The notes: generated by a model from the sequence alone, not told the origin. DNA of 64,000 nt from Bradyrhizobium diazoefficiens (GCF_016616235.1 NZ_CP067100.1:5205001-5269000), one strand, 5' to 3'. Shown: positions 1 through 9,594, counted from the stretch's first letter. Made by a program: numbers and translations.

Positions 1-2
1 AT

Positions 3-1280
3 CTCGCCCAGGCGGACTACAATCCGCGCTTGCAACAGGCGATCGCGACCGGAACGGTCGATTTCGACATTCTGGAAATGGGAGCGCCGTTCGAGGGCGA
101 CGTCTGTGGCAAGGGACTGGCGTCGGAGATGCCGGACTGGGTCAGGAAGCAGATAGATGTTGACGATTATGTCGATTACCTGAAGCCGCCGGTCGGAACG
201 TGGAATGGCAAGACTTATCGGGTCACCATCGACGGCGACTGCCACAACTTCAACTACCGCACCGACGTCTTCTCTGACGCAACCCTTGCCAAAGCCTGGA
301 AAGACGCGGGAAATTCGACCGAGTGGGGCGTGCCAAAAACCTGGCAGCAGGTGCAGGCGGTGACGAAATTCCTCAAGGGCAAGAAGATCAAGACCCAGAA
401 CGCGTTCGGCTATCTCGACGCGCCAAAGCCCTGGGGCGGGTTCGGCTTCTATTTCCTCGGCAGCCGCGCCTCGGCCTATGCCAAGCATCCCGATGACAAG
501 GCCTGGCTGTTCGACATCGATACGATGAAGCCACGCATCAACAATCCGGCCTGGGTCCGCGCGATCCAAGACGTGATCGACGCGTTGCCGTTCGAGCCGG
601 CCGACCAGCTCAATGCCGATCCGAACACGACCGGCTTCCAACAATTCCTTGCCGGCATCGGCTCGATGGTCCCCTGGTGGGGCGACATCGGCCAGGTGGC
701 GAAGGCGAGCGACACCTCCGTAATCGGCGATATCGTCGGCTTCGACATCCTGCCGGGCTCGGACGACGTCTACAACTCCAAGACCGGAAAGTGGGACAAG
801 CTCCCGAGCGGCCCGAACCATGCGCCGAATTGCGCCTATCTCGGCTGGGGCGTTTACGTCATGGCGCGGGTCAATGGCGACGAGAAGAAGCATAAGGCGG
901 CGTGGAGCGCGGCCGCGCATCTCGGCGGCAAGGATCTGTCGCTTTGGATGGTGATGTATCCTTCCGGCTTCCAGGCTCACCGCACCAGCCACTTCCAGTA
1001 CGACGAATGGGTGGCGGCGGGCTACGACCGCAAATACATCACCTCTTACCTGAACTCGCAGCTCGCCTCCTACAATCATCCAAACCGCGCCGTGGAGCCG
1101 CGCATCCCCGGCATCTTCCAGTACTACAGCATCGCGGAAGATGAGCTCACCAAGATATTCGCCGGCAAGGTTGACGCGCAAACCGGCGCCAACAACATCG
1201 CCGCAGCCTGGGAGAAGCTGACCGACCAGATCGGCCGCGAGCGACAGATCGGGCTCTACAAGGCCTCTCTCGGCGTATAG
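3..1280 (+). CDS. CUT1-type sugar ABC transporter substrate-binding protein (5' truncated)
   Basis: The reading frame is open from the first bases of the window, so the start codon and signal peptide lie upstream; 425 residues are visible. It resembles extracellular solute-binding family 1 proteins of carbohydrate importers: rich in aromatic residues, with segments such as WGGFGFYFLGSRA, PWWGDIGQ and YPSGFQAHRTSHF that fit sugar-binding lobes. Two CUT1 permease genes follow on the same strand, which supports its role as the periplasmic receptor of one importer. No ATPase gene lies downstream. The substrate cannot be named from the sequence; a polyol or sugar is likely. Confidence 0.88.
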   Translation, partial: LAQADYNPRLQQAIATGTVDFDILEMGAPFEGDVCGKGLASEMPDWVRKQIDVDDYVDYLKPPVGTWNGKTYRVTIDGDCHNFNYRTDVFSDATLAKAWKDAGNSTEWGVPKTWQQVQAVTKFLKGKKIKTQNAFGYLDAPKPWGGFGFYFLGSRASAYAKHPDDKAWLFDIDTMKPRINNPAWVRAIQDVIDALPFEPADQLNADPNTTGFQQFLAGIGSMVPWWGDIGQVAKASDTSVIGDIVGFDILPGSDDVYNSKTGKWDKLPSGPNHAPNCAYLGWGVYVMARVNGDEKKHKAAWSAAAHLGGKDLSLWMVMYPSGFQAHRTSHFQYDEWVAAGYDRKYITSYLNSQLASYNHPNRAVEPRIPGIFQYYSIAEDELTKIFAGKVDAQTGANNIAAAWEKLTDQIGRERQIGLYKASLGV

Positions 1281-1363
1281 CGGCGCCTGCGCGACGCCAT
1301 CCACCTTCGGCTGGCACCTCCGGCGCCAGCCGAAGACTTGCCGGGCGACAGAGCCGGCATAGA

Positions 1364-2497
1364 ATGCGGCTCATCCCGATGCAGAATTCCGTACCCGTGA
1401 GCGAAGACCTGCACCACCAGCCCGCGGCGAAGCGCGCACGCGGCAGCAGGAAGATCGCCGGTCGCGCCCTCGTCCTGCTCGCTTCTCTCGGCTTCCTGCT
1501 TGTCCTCTTCATTCAGATCTTGCATACGACCGGCGCGCTGACTGCCGGATTTTCCGATTGGCGGCCGATCCTCATCGCCTATCTCGTCTGGGCCGTTGCG
1601 TTTGGCGTCGGACAGGTTCTGACCCGCGGCGAGCGCGGCCAGCGCGCGCTGTTCCTGCTGCCGGCAGTGTTCTTCACCGTCGCCGTCGTGGTCTTCCCGA
1701 CGCTCTTCGGGATCTATATCGCCTCTCTCGACTGGAATCTGAGCTCGATCGAAGGGCCGCGCTTCAGCGGCTTCGACAATGTCAGGGGCATGCTGAACGA
1801 CACCTACTACTGGAATGCGCTCGGCAACATGGTCTTTTACACCGCCGCGGTGCTCGGCGAATACGCGATTGCGTTCGGACTGGCGCTCTTGCTCAGCGGC
1901 GAGATCCGGGCGCGAAAATTCTTCCGCGTGGTCTTCCTGCTGCCGATGATGCTCAGCCCCGTCGCCGTGAGCTGGATGATCGGCAAGTCACTGCTGGAAT
2001 ATCGCTTCGGACCGGCGGCGACGCTGGCGCGCTATCTCGGCTGGGATAACCCTGCATTCTTCGCCTCGCCGTGGATGGCGCGCTTCAGCATCCAGGCAAT
2101 GGACGCGTGGGTGTCGATCCCGTTCATTATGATCATCCTTCTCGCAGGCCTGCAGGCGATGCCGAAGGAGGTGCAGGAGGCCGCCAAGGTCGACGGCGCG
2201 AACAGCTGGCAGTCGTTCTGGCACGTCACGTTTCCGATCATGCTGCCGGTCAGCATCACCGTCCTCATTATCCGCATCATTTTCAAGCTGAAGCTCGCCG
2301 ACCTCGTGATCAACGTCACCGCTGGCGGGCCGGGAGGCGCGACCGACACGGTGTCGAGCTTCATCTACCGCGTCTACCGCGACCGCTCGAACGTCGGATA
2401 TGGCACGGCGCTCGCTATGGTTTACCTGCTTATGATCATCGTGCTCCTGACCGTCCTGTTGCGCCTCTCCAAGCGTTGGACGCAGAAGGTCGTCTAG
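1364..2497 (+). CDS. CUT1 sugar ABC transporter permease, MalF/UgpA type, with N-terminal extension
   Basis: Inner-membrane permease of the importer whose binding protein precedes it by 83 bp. The coupling loop for the ATPase is visible near residues 272-290 (EAAKVDGANSWQSFW followed by PIMLP). At 377 residues it is longer than the usual 290-310 of this family: two extra hydrophobic segments near residues 35-57 and 70-88 precede the canonical helices, as in MalF-like subunits. The start is uncertain: ATG at 1364 and ATG at 1379 are both possible and neither has a strong ribosome binding site. The partner permease follows after 23 bp. Confidence 0.9.
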   Translation: MRLIPMQNSVPVSEDLHHQPAAKRARGSRKIAGRALVLLASLGFLLVLFIQILHTTGALTAGFSDWRPILIAYLVWAVAFGVGQVLTRGERGQRALFLLPAVFFTVAVVVFPTLFGIYIASLDWNLSSIEGPRFSGFDNVRGMLNDTYYWNALGNMVFYTAAVLGEYAIAFGLALLLSGEIRARKFFRVVFLLPMMLSPVAVSWMIGKSLLEYRFGPAATLARYLGWDNPAFFASPWMARFSIQAMDAWVSIPFIMIILLAGLQAMPKEVQEAAKVDGANSWQSFWHVTFPIMLPVSITVLIIRIIFKLKLADLVINVTAGGPGGATDTVSSFIYRVYRDRSNVGYGTALAMVYLLMIIVLLTVLLRLSKRWTQKVV

Positions 2498-2520
2498 GGC
2501 TTCCAAACGGAGTTTCTCGA

Positions 2521-3447
2521 TTGACTAGATCGACCTTGGCATTGAAGTCCGTCCAGAGGCGTCCGGCGGCCCTTCACGCAAAGCGGACGCTAAGCCGCGT
2601 ACTGATCTACGCAGCACTCCTGCTCTGGACGATCATCTGCTTATTCCCGATCTACTGGACCGTCACGACGTCGCTCAAATCGGCGGTCGATGTGACGCAA
2701 GCTCACTTGGTTCCCTGGGTCGATTTTCAGCCGGACTGGAAGGGATGGCGCTCGCTCGGCCTGTCGCCAGATACACTGTTCGTAACTTCGACGGCACGCT
2801 CCGAATTCGTGAACCGCTTCGTCAATAGCATCATCACCTCGGTCGGCGCATCCTTGCTCGCACTGATCCTCGGATCTCTGGCAGCCTACGGCCTGAGCCG
2901 CTTCCGCTACAAGTTCGCCTGGATGCGCAACGATGACATCTTGTTCTTCTTCATGTCCCAGCTGATCCTGCCGCCGGTCGTGCTCGCGCTGCCGTTCCTC
3001 GTCCTCTACAAGGCATTGGCCCTGCTCGACACACGATTTGGCCTTGTCTTGCTTTATACGCTGACGGTGCTTCCGATCGTCATCTGGATCATGCGCGATC
3101 AGTTCAATGCGATTCCAATCGAGCTCGACGAAGCCGCCTTCGTGGACGGCCTGTCGACGTGGGGCGCCTTCCTGCGGATCATTCTGCCGCTCGCCGTCCC
3201 CGGAATGATGGCCGCATTCATTCTCTCCCTGGTGCTGTGCTGGAACGAATATTTCTTCGCGGCGCTGTTGACGAGCACCGACGCGAAGACGCTCCCCGTG
3301 ATGGTGGCGAGCCAGACTGGCTCGCAAGGCATCAATTGGTGGTCGATGGCGGCGCTGTCGACGGCGGCGATCGCACCGCTCGTCCTGGTTGGCATTTTCC
3401 TTGAGCGCTACATCGTCAGCGGCTTGACTACAGGAGCCGGAAAGTAG
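2521..3447 (+). CDS. CUT1 sugar ABC transporter permease, MalG/UgpE type
   Basis: Second membrane subunit, 308 residues. I chose the TTG at 2521 because GGAG at 2509-2512 sits 8 bases upstream and the frame before it does not look like permease. Hydrophobic segments begin near residue 25 (LLLWTIICLFPIYW). The EAA loop is DEAAFVDGLSTWGAF near residue 203, followed by ILPLAVPG, and the family-typical LCWNEYFFAALL follows. It would pair with the preceding permease. It is the last gene of this operon; the next gene converges on it about 300 bp away. The ATPase must come from upstream of the window or from another locus. Confidence 0.9.
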   Translation: MTRSTLALKSVQRRPAALHAKRTLSRVLIYAALLLWTIICLFPIYWTVTTSLKSAVDVTQAHLVPWVDFQPDWKGWRSLGLSPDTLFVTSTARSEFVNRFVNSIITSVGASLLALILGSLAAYGLSRFRYKFAWMRNDDILFFFMSQLILPPVVLALPFLVLYKALALLDTRFGLVLLYTLTVLPIVIWIMRDQFNAIPIELDEAAFVDGLSTWGAFLRIILPLAVPGMMAAFILSLVLCWNEYFFAALLTSTDAKTLPVMVASQTGSQGINWWSMAALSTAAIAPLVLVGIFLERYIVSGLTTGAGK

Positions 3448-3748
3448 CCGGAGATCGTGGTTTTGGTACCCGGGGAGCAATACCGCGCCACACTATATTT
3501 TTCGTTCTGAGTTGGATCGGCTAAGTTCCCCGATTGTGCGGCAATAACGTTCCCGACGTCAAAGAACAGAGGTTGCCGTCGGCGCCTGCGCGCCGTCATC
3601 CGCATGCTCTGAGTTTTGGTCGAGCACCGCACGTCCTTCGCTCTCAACCTGCGCCGGCTCAGTTACATCAAGCGAGCTTGTTGGGGTTCCCACAAATGCG
3701 ACGGAGAGGCGGCGAGCCCCTCCGTCTGCGGCTGCAATGCGAGGGCGT
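3448..3748. other. Convergent intergenic region
   Basis: About 300 bp between the ends of two converging operons. I see no convincing gene: the short open frames here lack ribosome binding sites and recognisable protein. The only structure I see is an imperfect stem near 3700-3726, annotated separately. Confidence 0.6.
3700..3726 (-). terminator. Possible stem-loop terminator of the CUT2 operon
   Basis: GACGGAG at 3700-3706 pairs with CTCCGTC at 3720-3726, 22 bp beyond the stop codon of the minus-strand binding-protein gene. There is no clear T-run, so this may be a processing or rho-dependent site rather than a classic intrinsic terminator. Confidence 0.35.
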
Positions 3749-4696
3749 TCAAAACGGCGAATCCGGGAAGTAAAAATCTTTCGCATTCGCCTTGATGACC
3801 AGTGTCGCGTCGAGAATGTAGCTGCCGCGAACCGGGGCCTGATTGTAAAAGTTCGCGGCCGTCAATTCCATGGCCGTTGCAACCATGGCCGGCGGATAAA
3901 GCACGTCGACCGGAATCAGCTTGTCGCCGTCCATGACCTTCTTGACCATGTCCTTCGAGCCGGCGCCGGCGATGACATATTGAATGTCGGTCCGCTTGGC
4001 CTGATCGATGGCCTGAAGCACGCCGACTGCCATGTCATCATCCTGGCACCACACCACGTCGATCTTGGGGAATTTGGTCAGGTAGTCCTGCATGACCTTG
4101 AAGGCATCGTCGCGATTCCAGTTGCCGAACTGCTTTGCGAGAACCTTCACGTTGGAGCCGGAGATCGCCTTGTCGAAGCCGTCCTGGCGCTGCTGGTCGA
4201 TCGGGATCGGCAGACCGCGAATGACCACGACCTGAGCATTGGGCGTGTTTTTCTTGATGTATTCGCCTGCGGTGGCGCCGAGCGCCGGATTGTTGCCGGC
4301 GACATAGAGATCGCGAACCGAATTGTCGTTGGTGCTGGGTGCCCGGTCCACGAGCGCAACGAAGATGTTCTTGTTCTTCACCTCCTTGATGGCATTGACG
4401 AGGGGATCGGGATCGGAGGGCAGGATGACCAGCGCGTTGATGCCCCGCGTCACCAGATCCTGGACAGAATTCGCCTGCGTTGCCGGATCGGGAGCCGTCT
4501 TCACGATGACGTTCAAGCCCGGATGTTGCGCCATCAGCAGCTTTGCCATCCGCTCGGCATGAAACACCACGCCGGCGGTCCATCCATGGTCGGCGGCGGG
4601 AATCGAAACGCCGATGGTCACCTTCTTGTCTTCGGCGTGAGCTACGCTCATCAAAGCCGCCATGACGACGCCCAAGCACAGTATTCGCTTACGCAT
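3749..4696 (-). CDS. CUT2-type sugar ABC transporter substrate-binding protein (RbsB-like)
   Basis: Periplasmic binding protein of 315 residues with a signal peptide ending near AHA-ED (residues 1-21). The mature start KKVTIGVSIPAADHGW and later segments (NSVQDLVTRGINALVILPSD, WCQDDDMAVGVLQAID) are typical of type-I periplasmic receptors for pentoses, ribose or cyclitols. The start at 4696 is set by the signal peptide and by the purine-rich GGGAGGAAG-like site just upstream. It is the last gene of the five-gene operon 9538 to 3749, behind its permease by 59 bp. The ligand is not predictable; the neighbouring isomerase and dehydrogenase suggest a sugar or sugar derivative. Confidence 0.92.
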   Translation of the reverse strand: MRKRILCLGVVMAALMSVAHAEDKKVTIGVSIPAADHGWTAGVVFHAERMAKLLMAQHPGLNVIVKTAPDPATQANSVQDLVTRGINALVILPSDPDPLVNAIKEVKNKNIFVALVDRAPSTNDNSVRDLYVAGNNPALGATAGEYIKKNTPNAQVVVIRGLPIPIDQQRQDGFDKAISGSNVKVLAKQFGNWNRDDAFKVMQDYLTKFPKIDVVWCQDDDMAVGVLQAIDQAKRTDIQYVIAGAGSKDMVKKVMDGDKLIPVDVLYPPAMVATAMELTAANFYNQAPVRGSYILDATLVIKANAKDFYFPDSPF

Positions 4697-4755
4697 TTCT
4701 TCCTCCCAAGAGCGGGTCTTATGATCAGCGACCGGCGACCCGATAACCCGGCCGT

Positions 4756-5760
4756 TTACGATTTGCGTACCAGGGAGCGTTGGACCAGCATCGCAACGAT
4801 GATGATGGCGCCCTGGATCGCGCCGATCAGATATTCGCTGACGAAATTGGAAAGCAGCATGATGTTGCCGACGATCTCGAGAATGAACGCCCCGCACATC
4901 GTGCCCCAGACGCGACCGACGCCGCCGCGCAGCGCGGTGCCACCGACCACGACTGCGGTAATGGCCTGCAGCTCCCACATCAGCCCGGTGGTTGCGGAGG
5001 TCGATCCCAGCCGCGGCACGTAAAGCAGACATGCCACGGCGACGCACAGGCCCTGGATGACGTAGGTCATCGTGCGCACGCGTTCGACGGAGATGCCCGA
5101 ATAGCGCGCCACATCCTCATTCGATCCCACCGCCAGAACATGGCGGCCATACCGCGTTCTGTGCAGCACGAAGGTGCCGACGGCAGCCGTGACGACGATG
5201 ATGACGATGGGCACCGGAATTCCCAGAACCGAGCCGAAGTAGGCCGGGCGATACAGGGATTGGATATCGGAAGACCGCAGCGTGATGGCGCCACCCTGCG
5301 ACAGCCAGGTCGTAAGACCGCGATAGATCCCCATGGTGCCGAGCGTGGCGATGAAGGGCTCGATGCCGCCTGCCGTTGTGATCAGACCGTTGGCAAGGCC
5401 GCAGGCAGCACCAATGACAATGGCAAGCGCCATCGCGATGGCGAGCATCGTTGCCGGATCGGCGACAAGGCCGCTGTTCAGGAACATGATCGTCAAGCTG
5501 GCGACGAACGCGACCATGGAGCCGACGGACAGATCCAGGCCACCGGCCGATATCACGAAGGTCGCACCGACCGCGATGATGGCGATGAAGGCGCTGCGGG
5601 TGAGGACGTTCAGCAGGTTGTCGATGCTGATGAAGTTGGGATTTGCGATAGCTCCGAGTATCAGAAGGAGGGCCAGCGCCAGGAAGGGGGCGACGGCGCG
5701 CAGGTCAATGTCCTTCCAGGACTTGTGTACTTTTCCAGTATCTGCTGCGAAGTCTGTCAT
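4756..5760 (-). CDS. CUT2-type sugar ABC transporter permease (RbsC-like)
   Basis: Integral membrane protein of 334 residues, the usual length for RbsC/XylH. Family hallmarks are visible: the AGGLDLSVGSMVAF motif after the second helix, FIATLGTMGIYRG, AVGSNEDVARYSGI, and the late GGTALRGGVGRVWGT. The start at 5760 follows the ATPase stop codon by 5 bp, which implies co-translation. It forms the channel for the substrate captured by the product of the following gene. A minor point: the N-terminal 25 residues are hydrophilic and longer than in many homologues. Confidence 0.92.
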   Translation of the reverse strand: MTDFAADTGKVHKSWKDIDLRAVAPFLALALLLILGAIANPNFISIDNLLNVLTRSAFIAIIAVGATFVISAGGLDLSVGSMVAFVASLTIMFLNSGLVADPATMLAIAMALAIVIGAACGLANGLITTAGGIEPFIATLGTMGIYRGLTTWLSQGGAITLRSSDIQSLYRPAYFGSVLGIPVPIVIIVVTAAVGTFVLHRTRYGRHVLAVGSNEDVARYSGISVERVRTMTYVIQGLCVAVACLLYVPRLGSTSATTGLMWELQAITAVVVGGTALRGGVGRVWGTMCGAFILEIVGNIMLLSNFVSEYLIGAIQGAIIIVAMLVQRSLVRKS

Positions 5761-5765
5761 TTCAG

Positions 5766-7301
5766 TTATGCAGCCTCCCCGGATTTGACGCCGGTCGCGA
5801 GCTCGACGATCTCGTTCTCGTTCATGTGCTCGCCTGTCACCGCGCCGACGATCCGCCCGGACCGCATCACCACAATGCGGTCGCAAATGCCGATCAGTTC
5901 CTGCATTTCGGACGACACCACCATGATCGAACGCCCTTGCGTAGCGAGTGCCGCGATGAACTTGTAGATCTGTTCCTTGGTGCCGATGTCGATGCCCCGT
6001 GTCGGCTCGTCGATGATAATGATGGAGGGGTCGGTCATCATCATCTTGGCCAGCAGCAGCTTCTGCTGATTGCCGCCCGAAAGCTGGCCGGCGAGCATGT
6101 CCTTGCGGCTGGCGCGGATGTCGAACTCGCCGATTGCCTTGTCGAGCACGACGCGCTCCTTGGCCCGGTCGATCTGAAGCCCGCGCCGGAATTTGTCCAG
6201 CGAGGCGAGCGTCAGGTTGACGCACAAATCCTCGGCGAGCAGCAGGCCCCTGCCCTTTCTGTCCTCGCTGAGATAGGCGATACCGGCCTTCAGGCTGGCG
6301 TCGACATGCGGAAATTGCACCGGTTTGCCGTTGATGCGGATGACGCCGCGGCCGGGCCGCAGGCCGACGAGACCTTCCATCAGTTCCGTCCGTCCGGCGC
6401 CGACCAGGCCGGCAAAGCCGAGGATTTCGCCTTTCCCCAGCTGGAACGAGGCATGCTGCGCGAAGCCGGGAACGGAAAAATCCTCGACCTCCAGGATGGT
6501 TGTCCGGGCGGCCATTGCGTGGCGATCAGGGTAGAGCTTGGCCACGTCGCGGCCAACCATCAGACGTGCCATATCGACCGGTTGCAATTCGCGCGTCGAA
6601 TGGGTGGCGACAACGCGGCCGTCGCGCAGCACGGTGATTCTGTCGGCGATTTGCTTGACCTCCGGCAGCCGGTGCGAAATGTAGAGGACGCTCACGGCCT
6701 TGGCGCGGATATCGGCGATGACCTTGAGCAATGCCCTGGTTTCGATTGGCGTCAGTGAAGCGGTCGGCTCGTCGAAAATCACCACGCGGTGAGGAACCAG
6801 GAGCACCCTGGCGATCTGCACGAGCTGACGTTGCGCAATCGAAAGACGTCGCACCACGACATCAGGATCGACATCGGCACCGAGATTACGTATGGCCTGG
6901 CGCGCCCCCTCGTTCATAGCGCGATCGTCTACGACGATGCCCTTGGGCAGCTCCCGGCCGAGATACACGTTCTGCGCGACCGTGAGGTCGGGCGCGAGAA
7001 GGATCTCCTGGTGAACCAGGACGATGCCGCGACGCTCCGCGTCAACCGGCCCCGTCAGCGTCGCGGTTTCGCCGTCGATCTGCAATTCGCCGCGGGTCGG
7101 CTGCAAATGGCCGGCAAGCAGCTTCATGAGCGTCGACTTGCCGGCGCCGTTCTCGCCGATAATCGCGTGAACCTCCCCCGGATACACCGTCAGGCTGACA
7201 TCCTTCAGCACCTCGACCGGACCGAATGACTTCGACAGCCCGACCGCCTCCAGCACCGAGGCTCGGGTGGTGACGGACAGATCGGCGTCGAGCGCCTTCA
7301 T
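5766..7301 (-). CDS. CUT2-type sugar ABC transporter ATPase with two nucleotide-binding domains (RbsA-like)
   Basis: A 511-residue tandem ATPase. Domain 1 has Walker [10 protein letters not shown] at residues 49-57, an atypical signature (LSIAQRQLVQIAR) and Walker B FDEPTAS. Domain 2 has the degenerate P-loop GLVGAGRTE, signature LSGGNQQK and DEPTRGID, as in RbsA, where only one site is fully canonical. I chose ATG 7301, which overlaps the preceding stop as ATGA and has AAGG just upstream; ATG 7316 is an alternative. It energises the permease encoded 5 bp downstream. Confidence 0.94.
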   Translation of the reverse strand: MKALDADLSVTTRASVLEAVGLSKSFGPVEVLKDVSLTVYPGEVHAIIGENGAGKSTLMKLLAGHLQPTRGELQIDGETATLTGPVDAERRGIVLVHQEILLAPDLTVAQNVYLGRELPKGIVVDDRAMNEGARQAIRNLGADVDPDVVVRRLSIAQRQLVQIARVLLVPHRVVIFDEPTASLTPIETRALLKVIADIRAKAVSVLYISHRLPEVKQIADRITVLRDGRVVATHSTRELQPVDMARLMVGRDVAKLYPDRHAMAARTTILEVEDFSVPGFAQHASFQLGKGEILGFAGLVGAGRTELMEGLVGLRPGRGVIRINGKPVQFPHVDASLKAGIAYLSEDRKGRGLLLAEDLCVNLTLASLDKFRRGLQIDRAKERVVLDKAIGEFDIRASRKDMLAGQLSGGNQQKLLLAKMMMTDPSIIIIDEPTRGIDIGTKEQIYKFIAALATQGRSIMVVSSEMQELIGICDRIVVMRSGRIVGAVTGEHMNENEIVELATGVKSGEAA

Positions 7302-8473
7302 CCGACCTTGGTCCATACATTGCCGGCTTTCGAAGACGCGACAGCCGCCTCGATGAAGCGCATGCCGGCCAAGCCGTCATGGACGGTGGGATAGATCGTT
7401 CCGGCATCGGGCGCAGCGCCGGTCCGCGCCGCGCGGATGGTCCGCGCAGCTTCGGCATAGATCGTGGCAAAGCCCTCCAGATATCCCTCGGGATGTCCAC
7501 CCGGCAGGCGGGAGACGCGGGCAGCTTCCGGCTGCGCGCCGGCGCCGGCACGGGTGAGCAATTGCTTCGGCTGACCGAAACGGGTGAACCACAGATAGTT
7601 CGGGTCTTCCTGGCTCCATTCCAACCCGCCCTTGGTGCCGTAGATGCGCACCTTGAGGGCGTTTTCGTTGCCGACCGCCACCTGGCTTGCCCACAATAGG
7701 CCGCGCGCACCGCCCTTGTAGCGCAACATGATCTGGACGTGGTCATCGAGCAGGCGGCCAGGCGCGAAAGTGGTGAGCTGCGCCAGGAGCGCTTCCGTCT
7801 CCAGTCCGGTGACGAAGGCAGCGAGATTGTAGGCGTGGGTGCCGATGTCGCCGATGCAGCCGCCGGCTCCCGACCGCTTTGGATCGGTGCGCCATTCGGC
7901 CTGCTTGCTTCCCGAAAGCTCGGCGCGCTCAGTAAGCCAGTCTTGCGGATATTCGACCTGCACGACGCGGACGTCACCCAGCTCGCCTTTGGCGATCATG
8001 GCGCGCGCCTGCCGTATCATCGGATAGCCGGTGTAGTTGTGGGTGAGAACGAACACCTTGCCGCTCCTTTCCACGAGATCGACCAGCCGCTCCGCCTCCG
8101 CCACCGTGGTCGTCATCGGCTTGTCGCAGATCACATGGATGCCGGCCTCGAGGAATGCGCGGGCAGCGGGCGCGTGCACATGGTTCGGCGTCACAATCGA
8201 AACCGCCTCGATGCCGTCGGGGCGTGCGGCCTCGGCCCTCGCCATCTCCTCAAACGATCCGTAGGATCTTTCGGTCGTGATTCCGAGTTCCGCGGCCGAC
8301 GCCTTCGCCCGGGCAGGCTCTGAAGACAGCGCGCCTGCGACCAGTTCGAACTGCCCGTCGATCCGCGCCGCTATGCGATGAACGGCGCCGATGAATGCGC
8401 CTTGGCCGCCGCCCACCATGCCAAGTCTGATGCGGCCGGCTGTGCTGTCGTATCCGCTTGCTTCAATCGCCAT
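7298..8473 (-). CDS. Gfo/Idh/MocA-family NAD(P)-dependent oxidoreductase
   Basis: A 391-residue dehydrogenase with an N-terminal Rossmann fold (GMVGGGQGAF near residue 18) and the CDKP motif, whose lysine is catalytic in this family; the GTHAYNL histidine is also in place. The family oxidises or reduces hydroxyls of sugars, inositols and keto-glycosides. A perfect AGGAGG lies before ATG 8473. It is the second gene of the LacI-linked operon, between a TIM-barrel isomerase and a CUT2 transporter, a grouping used for inositol-like and 3-keto-sugar catabolism. The exact substrate is unknown. Confidence 0.92.
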   Translation of the reverse strand: MAIEASGYDSTAGRIRLGMVGGGQGAFIGAVHRIAARIDGQFELVAGALSSEPARAKASAAELGITTERSYGSFEEMARAEAARPDGIEAVSIVTPNHVHAPAARAFLEAGIHVICDKPMTTTVAEAERLVDLVERSGKVFVLTHNYTGYPMIRQARAMIAKGELGDVRVVQVEYPQDWLTERAELSGSKQAEWRTDPKRSGAGGCIGDIGTHAYNLAAFVTGLETEALLAQLTTFAPGRLLDDHVQIMLRYKGGARGLLWASQVAVGNENALKVRIYGTKGGLEWSQEDPNYLWFTRFGQPKQLLTRAGAGAQPEAARVSRLPGGHPEGYLEGFATIYAEAARTIRAARTGAAPDAGTIYPTVHDGLAGMRFIEAAVASSKAGNVWTKVG

Positions 8474-8482
8474 GCGAACCTC

Positions 8483-9538
8483 CTAGGCCAGGCCGAGCAT
8501 CTTGCGATTGGCTAGCTCGTCGGTGCCGGCCCCGGCAAAATCGTCGAAGGCGCGCTCGGTCACGCGGATGATGTGGTGCTTGATGAACTCCGCGCCTTCG
8601 CGCGCGCCATCCTCGGGATGCTTGAGCGCGCATTCCCACTCCAGCACCGCCCAGCTGGCGAAATCATAGGCGGTCAGCTTGGAAAAGATGCCGCCGAAAT
8701 CCACCTGTCCGTCGCCCAGCGAGCGAAACCGACCTGCCCGATTCACCCAACTCTGGAAACCGCCATAAACGCCCTGTCGGCCAGTGGGATTGAATTCCGC
8801 ATCCTTGACGTGGAAGGCCCTTATGCGCTCGTGATAGATGTCGATGTATTCGAGATAGTCGAGCTGCTGCAGCAGGAGGTGAGACGGATCGTAGAGCAGA
8901 TTCGCCCGCGCGTGGTTCTTCACCCGTTCGAGGAACATCTCATAGCTGACGCCGTCATGCAGATCTTCGCCGGGATGAATCTCGTAGCAGACGTCGACGC
9001 CGCACTCGTCGGCATAGTCGAGCAGCGGCGTCCAACGTCTCGCCAGTTCGTCGAACGCTGCTTGGACAAGGCCGGCCGGCCGCTGCGGCCACGGATAGAC
9101 ATAAGGCCAAGCCAAGGCGCCGGAAAAAGTGGCATGCGCTTTCAGGCCGAGATGTTTCGATGCTCTCAGCGCGCGCTTCACCTGGTCAATCGCCCATTCG
9201 GTACGTGCCGGTGGGTTGCCGCGCACGTCCGGCGCCGCAAAGCCATCGAAGGCAGCGTCATAGGCAGGGTGGACCGCCACGAGTTGTCCCTGCAGATGGG
9301 TGGAGAGTTCGGTGATCTCCAGGCCGTGCCGTGCCGCGACACCGCTGATTTCGTCGCAATAGGTCTTTGAATCGGACGCCTGCTTGAGATCGAACAGGCG
9401 CACATCCCAAGTGGGGATCTGTACGCCCTTGTAGCCGAGCGACGAAGCCCATTCACAGATCGCATCGAACGAGTTGAACGGGGCATCATCCCCGGCGAAC
9501 TGCGCCAGGAAAATGGCTGGGCCCTTGACCGACTTCAT
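8483..9538 (-). CDS. Sugar phosphate isomerase/epimerase family TIM-barrel protein (AP-endonuclease-2 fold)
   Basis: A 351-residue member of the xylose-isomerase-like TIM-barrel family. Metal-ligand positions are recognisable: the Glu of CYEIHPGE, Asp of LLYDPSH, His of AFHVKD and Glu of VLEWEC. Relatives include IolE, IolI, epimerases and 3-keto-glycoside lyases. GGAGG precedes ATG 9538. It is the first gene of the operon running to 3749, and a predicted LacI operator lies 57-72 bp upstream. Together with the next gene (dehydrogenase) it probably processes the sugar imported by the CUT2 system of this operon. Confidence 0.9.
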   Translation of the reverse strand: MKSVKGPAIFLAQFAGDDAPFNSFDAICEWASSLGYKGVQIPTWDVRLFDLKQASDSKTYCDEISGVAARHGLEITELSTHLQGQLVAVHPAYDAAFDGFAAPDVRGNPPARTEWAIDQVKRALRASKHLGLKAHATFSGALAWPYVYPWPQRPAGLVQAAFDELARRWTPLLDYADECGVDVCYEIHPGEDLHDGVSYEMFLERVKNHARANLLYDPSHLLLQQLDYLEYIDIYHERIRAFHVKDAEFNPTGRQGVYGGFQSWVNRAGRFRSLGDGQVDFGGIFSKLTAYDFASWAVLEWECALKHPEDGAREGAEFIKHHIIRVTERAFDDFAGAGTDELANRKMLGLA

Positions 9539-9594
9539 GAGTTTTCCTCCCGGACTCCCGATAGGGTTTTGCTTACGATGTTGTCGAAGTTCTT

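Noticed and set aside
3534..3773. 79-codon open frame in the convergent gap
   Set aside because: No ribosome binding site, no recognisable protein, and it runs into the end of a real gene.
3737..5023. Long open frame on the plus strand opposite the CUT2 binding protein and permease
   Set aside because: Its translation is rich in His, Asp and Arg without domain structure, and it lies antisense to clear transporter genes. Such antisense openness is a GC-bias effect.
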